Below, one piece after another: positions 6,624 through 11,648 of a DNA stretch of 11,648 bases (its first letter is position 1; each line of letters opens with the position of its first letter). The DNA is from Desulfonatronospira sp. (lineage in GTDB: Bacteria; Desulfobacterota; Desulfovibrionia; Desulfovibrionales; Desulfonatronovibrionaceae). The DNA is taken from positions 1-11,648 of the forward strand of contig PWGS01000087.1 of the NCBI GenBank assembly GCA_003554505.1, written 5' to 3'. The notes under the pieces are model-generated. The model saw nothing but the letters and a program-made list of their open reading frames with translations. It ran no database searches and was not told the origin of the DNA. The position numbers and the translations under genes are program-made.

Positions 6624-7688
6624 TCAGCCTTCATGGGCATTTTCAATGCCCACTTCTTCAAAGGTTTTAATATCCGCCAGGATTCTGGTGCAGGCATCCA
6701 GGATGTGCATGGCCAGGGCTGCACCTGTGCCTTCGCCCAGGCGCATCTCCAGGTCCAGCAGGGGGGCCAGGCCCAAGTGTCTGAGCATGTACTCGTGTCC
6801 TGTTTCCCGGGAGCGGTGCCCGGCAAAGAGATACTGCCCGGCTGCAGGGCATATTTCGCAGGCTATCAGGGCCCCGGCGGTGGAGATGAGGCCGTCGCAG
6901 ACCACCGGGATCTGTCTAGCTGCCGCCCCTATCACCAGGCCGGCCAGTCCCCCGATCTCCAGTCCGCCCACCCTGGCCAGTACGCCCATGGGGTCGGAAG
7001 GGTCCGGGCGGTTAAGATTCAGGGCCTTCTTTATGACCCTGGCTTTGAGGTCCAGCCCCTGCTCGTCCAGGCCCGTGCCCGGTCCCACCAGTTCTTTGAG
7101 CGGCAGCCCGGAATAAACCGCTATAATGGCGGAAGAGGCAGTGGTATTGCCTATGCCCATGTCCCCGGTGCCCAGAAGGTCCAGGCCCGGGCTTTCAGCC
7201 AGATGGTTTACAATGTCAATGCCGGCCTCGACGGATGCTGCTGCCTCCTCCCGGGTCATGGCCGGACCTGTGGCCATGTTGGCAGTCCCTTTGCGGACTT
7301 TTTTGTGCAGGATATCCAGGTGCGGATCAAAATCGTGGCTTACTCCCAGGTCGGCCACCCTGACCCTGGCCCCGGCGTGGGCAGCCAGGACATTTATGGA
7401 TGCTCCGCCCTGCACGAAATTGTAGACCATCTGGGCCGTGACTTCGCTGGGAAAGAGGCTTACTCCCTCTTCCACCACCCCGTGATCCCCGGCACAGGTG
7501 ACTATTGCTTTCCGGTCAAGCTTTACGTCCAGCCGGCCGCAGATGGAGGCCAGACGGGCCGCGGCCGGTTCCAGCCGGCCCAGGCTTCCCCGCGGCCTGG
7601 CCTGGTTTGCCAGGCGCTTAAGGGCAGCGGCTTTTATTTCCTGGTCCGGCTGGGTTATGTTCTGGATGGATTGCTCCAGTAGAGTCAT
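6624..7688 (-). CDS. cobT: Nicotinate-nucleotide:dimethylbenzimidazole phosphoribosyltransferase
   Basis: CobT activates the lower-ligand base by moving phosphoribose from nicotinate mononucleotide to give alpha-ribazole phosphate. The 354-residue length is typical. Visible signatures are RPRGSLGRLE near the start (31-40), GDHGVVEEGVS (68-78), FVQGGASINVLA (91-102), GTGDMGIGNTT (173-183) and LGEGTGAA (317-324), where Glu319 corresponds to the catalytic glutamate (Glu317 in Salmonella). The ATG at 7688 is backed by AAGGAA at 7695-7700 with 6-base spacing. It follows cobU by 29 bases and is followed at 3 bases by the cobD-cobQ fusion, so the three should be one transcript. The base actually used cannot be read from sequence, since CobT homologues accept several benzimidazoles and some accept other bases. 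Confidence 0.97.
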   Translation of the reverse strand: MTLLEQSIQNITQPDQEIKAAALKRLANQARPRGSLGRLEPAAARLASICGRLDVKLDRKAIVTCAGDHGVVEEGVSLFPSEVTAQMVYNFVQGGASINVLAAHAGARVRVADLGVSHDFDPHLDILHKKVRKGTANMATGPAMTREEAAASVEAGIDIVNHLAESPGLDLLGTGDMGIGNTTASSAIIAVYSGLPLKELVGPGTGLDEQGLDLKARVIKKALNLNRPDPSDPMGVLARVGGLEIGGLAGLVIGAAARQIPVVCDGLISTAGALIACEICPAAGQYLFAGHRSRETGHEYMLRHLGLAPLLDLEMRLGEGTGAALAMHILDACTRILADIKTFEEVGIENAHEG

Positions 7689-7717
7689 TGGCTGTTCCTT
7701 TGATTTGCAGGTGATAA

Positions 7718-8233
7718 TTATTTCAGCCTGAGAGGCATCCCGCTGACCACGAAATAGGCCTCATGAGCCAGGGATGCTGTCCGCTGGTTGATGCGGCCCA
7801 TCATGTCCCGGTACCTGCGCGAAAGCGGGTCACCGGGGACCAGCCCCATGCCCAGTTCGTTACTGACCACGAAGACATCGCAGGGCGGGGATGCCAGCAG
7901 GGCAAAGAAATTTTCCAGCTGCGGGCAGGTGTCTTCCTGTACAATGTCCTGGTGCATGAGATTGCCCAGCCATACTGTGAGGCAGTCCAGGACTGCGGCC
8001 TGGGTGTCTCCGGGGAGTCTGGACAGGGCTTGTGCCGGGTCCAGGGGTTCTTCAACAGTTAAAATTGACCGGCCGCGCTCCTGCTGGTGTCTCTGGATTC
8101 TCTGGCGCATTTCTTCATCCAGGGCCTGGGCCGTGGCTATAAACGCTTTTTGCTCAAAGGCCTGCATCAGCTGCAGTGCAAAGGAGCTCTTACCGCTTCT
8201 GCATCCGCCGCAGATATATGTCACCCGGTTCAC
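7718..8233 (-). CDS. cobU: Adenosylcobinamide kinase / adenosylcobinamide-phosphate guanylyltransferase
   Basis: CobU phosphorylates adenosylcobinamide and transfers GMP to make adenosylcobinamide-GDP, the substrate of CobS. The 171 residues are normal length. They contain the P-loop GGCRSGKS (9-16), a His49 in RIQRHQQERG that aligns with the guanylylated histidine (His46 in Salmonella), the Walker B-like VLDCLTVWLGNL (81-92) and VSNELGMGLVPGDPLSRRYRD (123-143). The start is GTG at 8233, overlapping the TGA of the upstream CbiR-like gene in a GTGA junction. It is well supported by a consensus Shine-Dalgarno AAGGAGG at 8241-8247 with 7-base spacing. Overlap with the remodeling hydrolase is informative, because cobinamide phosphate from that enzyme would enter here at the guanylyltransferase step. 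Confidence 0.97.
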   Translation of the reverse strand: MNRVTYICGGCRSGKSSFALQLMQAFEQKAFIATAQALDEEMRQRIQRHQQERGRSILTVEEPLDPAQALSRLPGDTQAAVLDCLTVWLGNLMHQDIVQEDTCPQLENFFALLASPPCDVFVVSNELGMGLVPGDPLSRRYRDMMGRINQRTASLAHEAYFVVSGMPLRLK

Positions 8234-9006
8234 TGCCCGGCCTCCTTTATGGCCTCCAGAGAGCCCTGGAAGTGTTTTCTGGAGAAAATTTCCAGGGTGA
8301 CCACCAGGGGGGAGGTCTTGCTGTCAAAGGTTGTTAAGAGCCGGGTCAGCAGGTCCCTGTCCATGTGCTGCAGCCCCACGTGGTCCCGGCCCTCGCTGTC
8401 GAGGGCATGCAGGTGAATTATCCGGACATGGTCCAGCCATCTGTCCAGGCAGGCGGGCAGGTCTTCTCCCCGGACCTGGAGGGGGCCCAGGTCCATACAC
8501 AGGGAAAAGCCCATATCCAGCACCCAGGGCCAGATGAGTTCATGGTCGTAGTCCAGGTTTTCAATGCATAATAGACCGGGATCAATTTCCCGTGAAAGCT
8601 CCTCCAGACTTTTGCGGCACTGCTCCTGCCAGGCGCGCAGGGAGTTTTCGTCCCCGGGGGGATCGTTCAGGTGCACCACCCAGCCCAAAGGGTCCACCGG
8701 CTGCATGAGTCCGGCAATGCGTTTCCAGGTTTCTGCACACTTGCGGCGCAAGCTTTCTTCCGGAGCTCCGGGGCTTAGGTCCAGGGGCAGGTGAACGGTG
8801 TAGGTAAGACCTGTGTCCGCTGCCAGTGAGTGCATCAAACGTACCTGGGAGGCATCCGGAATGCTGGATTGTTCGCCCGATTCAAACAGGATCAGCTCCA
8901 CATCATCCACCTTGTCCTGAAGATAATACAGGTTGGGCAGGATGTGGTCGGGGATGATGTAGGAGGTGGTCCCCAGCCGCCAGGTGGAATTGGATTTTAA
9001 AGTCAA
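8230..9006 (-). CDS. cbiR: CbiR-like cobamide-remodeling hydrolase (AP endonuclase 2 / xylose isomerase-type TIM barrel)
   Basis: The 258-residue protein begins with RLGTTSYIIPD (10-20) and DDVELILFE (34-42). It then shows barrel-type motifs with likely metal ligands: VHLPLD (His72), VVHLND (His112), CIENLDY (Glu149), CMDLGPL (Asp172), IIHLHALD (His198, His200), RDHVGL (His209) and TLEIF (Glu239). These match my knowledge of CbiR, described from Akkermansia muciniphila, which cleaves the nucleotide loop of cobamides to cobinamide phosphate so that another lower ligand can be attached. Position between cobS and cobU supports this. A longer frame continues upstream inside cobS, but the real start is almost surely TTG at 9006, with AAGGAG at 9013-9018 and 6-base spacing just after the cobS stop. 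The ligand assignments are inference; another sugar-phosphate or phosphodiester hydrolase of the same fold is the alternative. Confidence 0.85.
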   Translation of the reverse strand: MTLKSNSTWRLGTTSYIIPDHILPNLYYLQDKVDDVELILFESGEQSSIPDASQVRLMHSLAADTGLTYTVHLPLDLSPGAPEESLRRKCAETWKRIAGLMQPVDPLGWVVHLNDPPGDENSLRAWQEQCRKSLEELSREIDPGLLCIENLDYDHELIWPWVLDMGFSLCMDLGPLQVRGEDLPACLDRWLDHVRIIHLHALDSEGRDHVGLQHMDRDLLTRLLTTFDSKTSPLVVTLEIFSRKHFQGSLEAIKEAGQ

Positions 9007-9012
9007 GAAATA

Positions 9013-9039
9013 CTCCTTATGCCCCCGGACATACGGGGG
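9013..9039 (-). promoter_or_regulatory. GC hairpin and Shine-Dalgarno in the cobS-cbiR gap
   Basis: Within the 37-base gap, CCCCCG and CGGGGG (plus-strand 9022-9027 and 9034-9039) form a perfect 6-bp GC stem with a 6-base loop. It ends 3 bases before the AAGGAG Shine-Dalgarno (9013-9018) of the TTG-started cbiR. The stem starts 4 bases after the cobS stop codon, so a ribosome finishing cobS would melt or occlude it. It could tune cbiR translation or mRNA processing; no T-tract follows, so it is not an intrinsic terminator. Confidence 0.5.
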
Positions 9040-9043
9040 ATTA

Positions 9044-9787
9044 TCAGGCCACCAGGGCGCAGACGGCGCACAGAGCGGCTGTTTCCACAATCTCGGTGGC
9101 TGCTCCCACTGTATCCCCGGTGATGCCGCCAATTTTTTTCATGCACCACAGGCTGAAAAGAAACACTGTCAGGGCTGCCAGGATCAGGGCTGCCACCCCG
9201 GTACCACCGGCAAAAAGGGCGGCAGTTCCTGCAATGCCAAGAGCCCAGTACATGTCTGACCTGCGGCGGCTGTTTATAAAGATGGAAGCCAGACCGCCGC
9301 TGGAGCGGGCGTAAGGCAGCAGGATCATGCTGCATACCTGGGCTGTACGGCCAAGGACCGGGGCCAGGACCAGGGCCTTCCAGGCCATATCCGGGGGCAT
9401 TGAGGTCAGGGCGGCCCACTTGAGCCCCAGGACGGCAAAAAGGCCCACAACGCCCATGGTTCCCACGTGGCTGTCGCGCATGATATCCAGGATTTTGTCC
9501 CTGGACCTGGCGCTGAAAAAACCGTCAGCTGTATCAGCCACTCCGTCCAGGTGCAGAAAACCGCTCAGGCCGGACAAGGCCAGCCCCCCCACCAGGGAGG
9601 CGGCCATGGGCGGCAGTCCCAGGAGCAGGGCCAGGGTGTATGCCAGACCGGCACCCACACCGATGACCAGTCCGGCCACAGGAAACCATGGCATGGCCCG
9701 CCCCAGGGCTGTCTGCGGTATGTGGCCGCCGACAGGGATTATGGTCAAAAACTGCAGAGCGGCTGAAAACGGCTGCAAAAACCTCAT
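9044..9787 (-). CDS. cobS: Adenosylcobinamide-GDP ribazoletransferase (cobalamin synthase)
   Basis: CobS joins adenosylcobinamide-GDP to alpha-ribazole (phosphate), closing the nucleotide loop at the inner membrane. The 247-residue sequence is strongly hydrophobic with about six or seven membrane segments. It carries the family signatures HLDGVADTADGFF (79-91), MRDSHVGTMG (103-112) and GGITGDTVGAATE (220-232), whose acidic residues are the presumed metal sites. The ATG at 9787 overlaps the cbiL stop in an ATGA junction, with CAGGA at 9791-9795 nearby, so translation is probably coupled. Length and motif order are normal, with no truncation. Confidence 0.97.
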   Translation of the reverse strand: MRFLQPFSAALQFLTIIPVGGHIPQTALGRAMPWFPVAGLVIGVGAGLAYTLALLLGLPPMAASLVGGLALSGLSGFLHLDGVADTADGFFSARSRDKILDIMRDSHVGTMGVVGLFAVLGLKWAALTSMPPDMAWKALVLAPVLGRTAQVCSMILLPYARSSGGLASIFINSRRRSDMYWALGIAGTAALFAGGTGVAALILAALTVFLFSLWCMKKIGGITGDTVGAATEIVETAALCAVCALVA

Positions 9788-10506
9788 TCTTCCTGTCCCG
9801 GCTTGGATATAATCAGGGTCCAGTACCTGGGTTCCTGGCTGCAGAGCTCTTTTACATCCTGAAATACTTCCTGGTCCGGGAAGCCGCAGCGGACCACGCC
9901 CACTGCCGTCTTCATCCGGCCGCTCTCCTCCAGGGCCTCGCAGATGTCAGTGATATTCTTGTAGGCCTTGAGAAATACCACGTTATCCACCCTGGAGGAC
10001 ATCTCCCGGAGCTTGTCTCCGCCCTGGACTCCCGAGAGCAGGAGCAGGCTTTCCTCGCCCTCCACCAGGGTGGTGTTGGTGGCGGCAGCCGCGGCCTGAA
10101 AAGACGTGATGCCGGGAACGGTTTCGATGTATATTTCCGGGGCATTTGTTTGCAGGCTCTGCATTAGGTATCCGAAAGTGGAATAGGTCAGGGGATCCCC
10201 CAGGGTGAGAAAGGCTGCGTCCTTGCCCTGGTTCAGTTCAGCCAGAATGGTGTCCACGTGTTCCTGCCAGGCCCTGGAGGCCACTTCCTTGTCCATGGTC
10301 ATGGGAAAGGGCAGCCTGTGAATCAGGGTGTCCCGGGGAAGATACTCCCTGGCGATGTTTACGGCCAGGCTGTGGTTGTTCTTGCTGGAAGAGGCGCAGA
10401 AGATCACGTCCACTCTTTTCAGGATGTTGATTGCCTTGAGGGGGATCAGTTCCGGGTCACCCGGTCCCACTCCTATGCCGTAGAGCTTTCCTTGTCTGTT
10501 GTTCAT
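9784..10506 (-). CDS. cbiL: Cobalt-factor II / precorrin-2 C20-methyltransferase
   Basis: This SAM-dependent tetrapyrrole methyltransferase of 240 residues adds the C20 methyl in early corrin ring formation. It shows the family's opening GIGVGPGDPELIPLKA (10-25), the LTLGDPLTYSTFGYL segment (100-114) that marks the CobI/CbiL branch, and the VPGITSFQAAA loop (130-140). In an anaerobe the cobalt-loaded substrate (CbiL) is more likely than precorrin-2 (CobI), but sequence alone does not decide. The frame stays open 60 codons further upstream into the preceding gene. The ATG at 10506 is chosen because AGGA lies at 10513-10516 with 6-base spacing and the conserved domain begins 7 residues in. It is the only ring-forming enzyme in the window, placed among late-step genes. 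Confidence 0.95.
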   Translation of the reverse strand: MNNRQGKLYGIGVGPGDPELIPLKAINILKRVDVIFCASSSKNNHSLAVNIAREYLPRDTLIHRLPFPMTMDKEVASRAWQEHVDTILAELNQGKDAAFLTLGDPLTYSTFGYLMQSLQTNAPEIYIETVPGITSFQAAAAATNTTLVEGEESLLLLSGVQGGDKLREMSSRVDNVVFLKAYKNITDICEALEESGRMKTAVGVVRCGFPDQEVFQDVKELCSQEPRYWTLIISKPGQEE

Positions 10507-10531
10507 TGGTTTTCCTTTGGAAGTCAAATTG

Positions 10532-11527
10532 TCAGGAGTCTCCAGTTTTACTTCCTTGCATGTTGCGGTAGTTATCAAGCTTTTCCCTGGTTTCTTCGTC
10601 GAATATATCCGGGTAAAGGTGTCCCCCCCCCGCGTATATCCCCTGAAGAAGGCGCATGGTGGGTCTGGAAACCAGGACTTCGTCAATAACGTATACCCGG
10701 TTCTGCTGTACTGCCTGCAGGAGGTGCAGCCCGGGGCGGTTCTTTATGCTTTGGGGGTCTGCCTGGTTCATGGGGCCGTCCTGGGACAGGTAGACATGGA
10801 CTTTATCCGCCCTGGACAAGAGTTTTTCCTGCCCGAAATCTGCAATGTTGGTACCGCGTACCTGTCTGGCATCGGCGGCCATGTTTTTCCCGCCTGCAGC
10901 TTCCAGTACCAGCATGGGCATGGAATCCTGGGAGAAGGTTTTGAGCTGTTCATGCATGGATTCAAAGAACACGCCTTTTTTATCCTGCACATTTGAGGTC
11001 AGGTCCCGGGCGTATTCCAGTCCGGCCGTGAAGTTCTCCTGTATCTGCAGGGCCTGCTCCTCTTTTCCGGTAAGGATGCCCAGTATCTTCCAGTACTTGA
11101 ACATTTCCTCTTTGCTGCCGGGCTGCAGAGAGACAACGGTGATTCCGGAGCGCTCCAGGGTATCCATGAGCCGGGGATAGGCCCAGTCGATCATGGGCCG
11201 CACCAGCACCAGGTCCGGCCTGTGGGCCAGGATTTTTTCCGGGCCTTCCTGATAGGAAAAAGCCGGTCTTTCCAGGGCCTGGGGAGGGTAACACTCGTTC
11301 ATGCCCACTCCGATGACTTCCTGGTCCAGTCCCAGAGAAAAAAGGTTTTCCGTATGGGCCCCATAAAGAGAGATGATGCGCTTAAAGGGCTCATGCACCT
11401 GGATGGTTCTGCCTCCCTGATCCTGGATGCTTTCCTGATCCAGGATTTTCATTTCCGAGGCCCGGGCCTGGCAGCCAGAGTACATAAGGGCCAGAAATAC
11501 ACAGAATATGCTGAAGGCGGTTTTCAT
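10532..11527 (-). CDS. Periplasmic substrate-binding protein of BtuF/FecB type, probable corrinoid or metal-chelate binder
   Basis: This 331-residue protein has a cleavable N-terminal signal: MKT, a hydrophobic core FSIFCVFLALM and SGC at 17-19. Cys19 may be lipidated, although Tyr at -3 makes the lipobox atypical. The mature part follows the helical-backbone binding protein pattern: RIISLYGAHTENLFSLG (50-66), GVGMNECYP, EKILAHRPDLVLV (97-109), SGITVVSLQPGS, then a long helix and a second lobe with a C-terminal QQNRVYVIDEVLVSRPTMRLLQGI. Such proteins deliver vitamin B12, siderophores or heme to ABC importers. Leading a cobamide operon favours a corrinoid ligand, but that is inference. No permease or ATPase is in the window. 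The Shine-Dalgarno before the ATG at 11527 is poor. A nine-G tract codes for part of AGGG (299-302). cbiL follows after 25 bases. Confidence 0.9.
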   Translation of the reverse strand: MKTAFSIFCVFLALMYSGCQARASEMKILDQESIQDQGGRTIQVHEPFKRIISLYGAHTENLFSLGLDQEVIGVGMNECYPPQALERPAFSYQEGPEKILAHRPDLVLVRPMIDWAYPRLMDTLERSGITVVSLQPGSKEEMFKYWKILGILTGKEEQALQIQENFTAGLEYARDLTSNVQDKKGVFFESMHEQLKTFSQDSMPMLVLEAAGGKNMAADARQVRGTNIADFGQEKLLSRADKVHVYLSQDGPMNQADPQSIKNRPGLHLLQAVQQNRVYVIDEVLVSRPTMRLLQGIYAGGGHLYPDIFDEETREKLDNYRNMQGSKTGDS

Positions 11528-11564
11528 CTTGATGTTTAGTATTTGGCAGTTAATAGTTAGTTTC

Positions 11565-11591
11565 CATCCGGAAAGTCTTTCTTTCCGGATG
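11565..11591. promoter_or_regulatory. Perfect 11-bp inverted repeat upstream of the cobamide operon
   Basis: CATCCGGAAAG (11565-11575) and CTTTCCGGATG (11581-11591) are exact inverted copies around a TCTTT centre, 38 bases upstream of the binding-protein ATG. The arms repeat in a third site at 11610-11619. Neither strand has a clean T-tract after the stem: the minus strand continues GAAACTAACTA. It may be an operator, a leader hairpin, or the end of an upstream transcript beyond the window. Confidence 0.5.
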
Positions 11592-11609
11592 TTGAAGCTA
11601 TTGGTTTTC

Positions 11610-11619
11610 TTTCCGGAAA
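11610..11619. repeat. Palindrome TTTCCGGAAA, third copy of the upstream motif
   Basis: This is a perfect 10-base palindrome. Together with preceding bases, the 12-mer TTTCTTTCCGGA occurs at 11578-11589 and again at 11606-11617, a direct repeat with 28-base period (close to three helical turns minus a few bases). The remaining bases out to 11648 are A/T-rich and hold no gene start that I can see. Confidence 0.45.
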
Positions 11620-11648
11620 CGAGGAGTTTTTTCTTTTGGCAAGGAAAT

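Noticed and set aside
5787..7682. A 631-codon open frame on the plus strand across cobT and the CobD part of the fusion
   Set aside because: It is antisense to two well-identified enzymes, starts with TTG, is rich in Gly, Gln, His and Pro, shows no family motif, and crosses a gene junction. It is a by-product of GC-rich codon use on the other strand.
9007..9132. N-terminal extension of the CbiR-like protein into cobS
   Set aside because: The extra 42 residues begin at a TTG within cobS and look like out-of-frame translation; the TTG at 9006 has a strong, well-spaced AAGGAG.
10507..10686. 60-residue extension of CbiL upstream of 10506
   Set aside because: It reads through the end of the binding-protein gene from a TTG with no ribosome site; the methyltransferase fold begins just after the ATG at 10506.
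11528..11648. Cobalamin riboswitch upstream of the operon
   Set aside because: I searched for a GCCACTG-type B12 box and the usual GC-rich core; none is present in the visible leader. One could lie beyond the right edge.
1..11648. tRNA or rRNA genes, CRISPR arrays, insertion sequences or prophage genes
   Set aside because: No cloverleaf-like segments, repeat-spacer periodicity, transposase motifs or phage proteins were seen on either strand.

Overview
The window looks like part of the chromosome of an anaerobic, moderately GC-rich bacterium, most likely a sulfate-reducing Desulfovibrionales-type organism. That assignment is an inference. It rests on the late and salvage cobamide genes, an archaeal-type thymidylate synthase, a glycosyltransferase of the rSAM/selenodomain-associated type and the sequence style of the carB start. 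No marker gene fixes the taxon. The window is densely coded, and no gene-free stretch exceeds 300 bases.

Left part (1-4040). The first bases hold the N-terminus of carB on the minus strand. It is preceded in the same operon by a 100-residue protein with a winged-helix look (89-391). Divergent from them is nadE, a glutamine-dependent NAD synthetase (566-2215). It converges on a family 2 glycosyltransferase (2284-2997, TTG start) across a short A/T-stem hairpin that fits a bidirectional terminator. A 295-base spacer follows, holding a near-perfect GC-rich palindrome of repeat type. Then comes a ThyA-fold thymidylate synthase of the short, archaeal-like kind (3293-3967).

Right part (4041-11527). 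Seven genes run leftward as one tight operon for corrinoid uptake, synthesis and remodeling. In order of transcription they are: a BtuF/FecB-like substrate-binding protein; cbiL (cobalt-factor II C20-methyltransferase); cobS; a CbiR-like TIM-barrel cobamide-remodeling hydrolase; cobU; cobT; and one continuous 859-codon fusion of CobD (threonine-phosphate decarboxylase) with CobQ/CbiP (cobyric acid synthase). Junctions are short or overlapping: ATGA at cbiL/cobS, GTGA at cbiR/cobU and 3 bases at cobT/cobD-cobQ.

How the genes fit together. CobD and CobQ make the two precursors that CbiB joins (aminopropanol phosphate and cobyric acid), and here they are one polypeptide. CbiR is expected to strip the lower ligand from imported or existing cobamides, giving cobinamide phosphate. 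CobU can re-activate this to the GDP form, CobT supplies alpha-ribazole phosphate, and CobS rebuilds the nucleotide loop. The cluster therefore encodes nearly a complete take-apart-and-rebuild loop plus a binding protein. Not in the window are cbiB, the corrinoid adenosyltransferase, the final phosphatase, the transporter permease and ATPase, and most ring-forming cbi genes. No cobalamin riboswitch is visible in the 121 bases upstream of the first operon gene, but a cluster of TTTCCGGA palindromes lies there.
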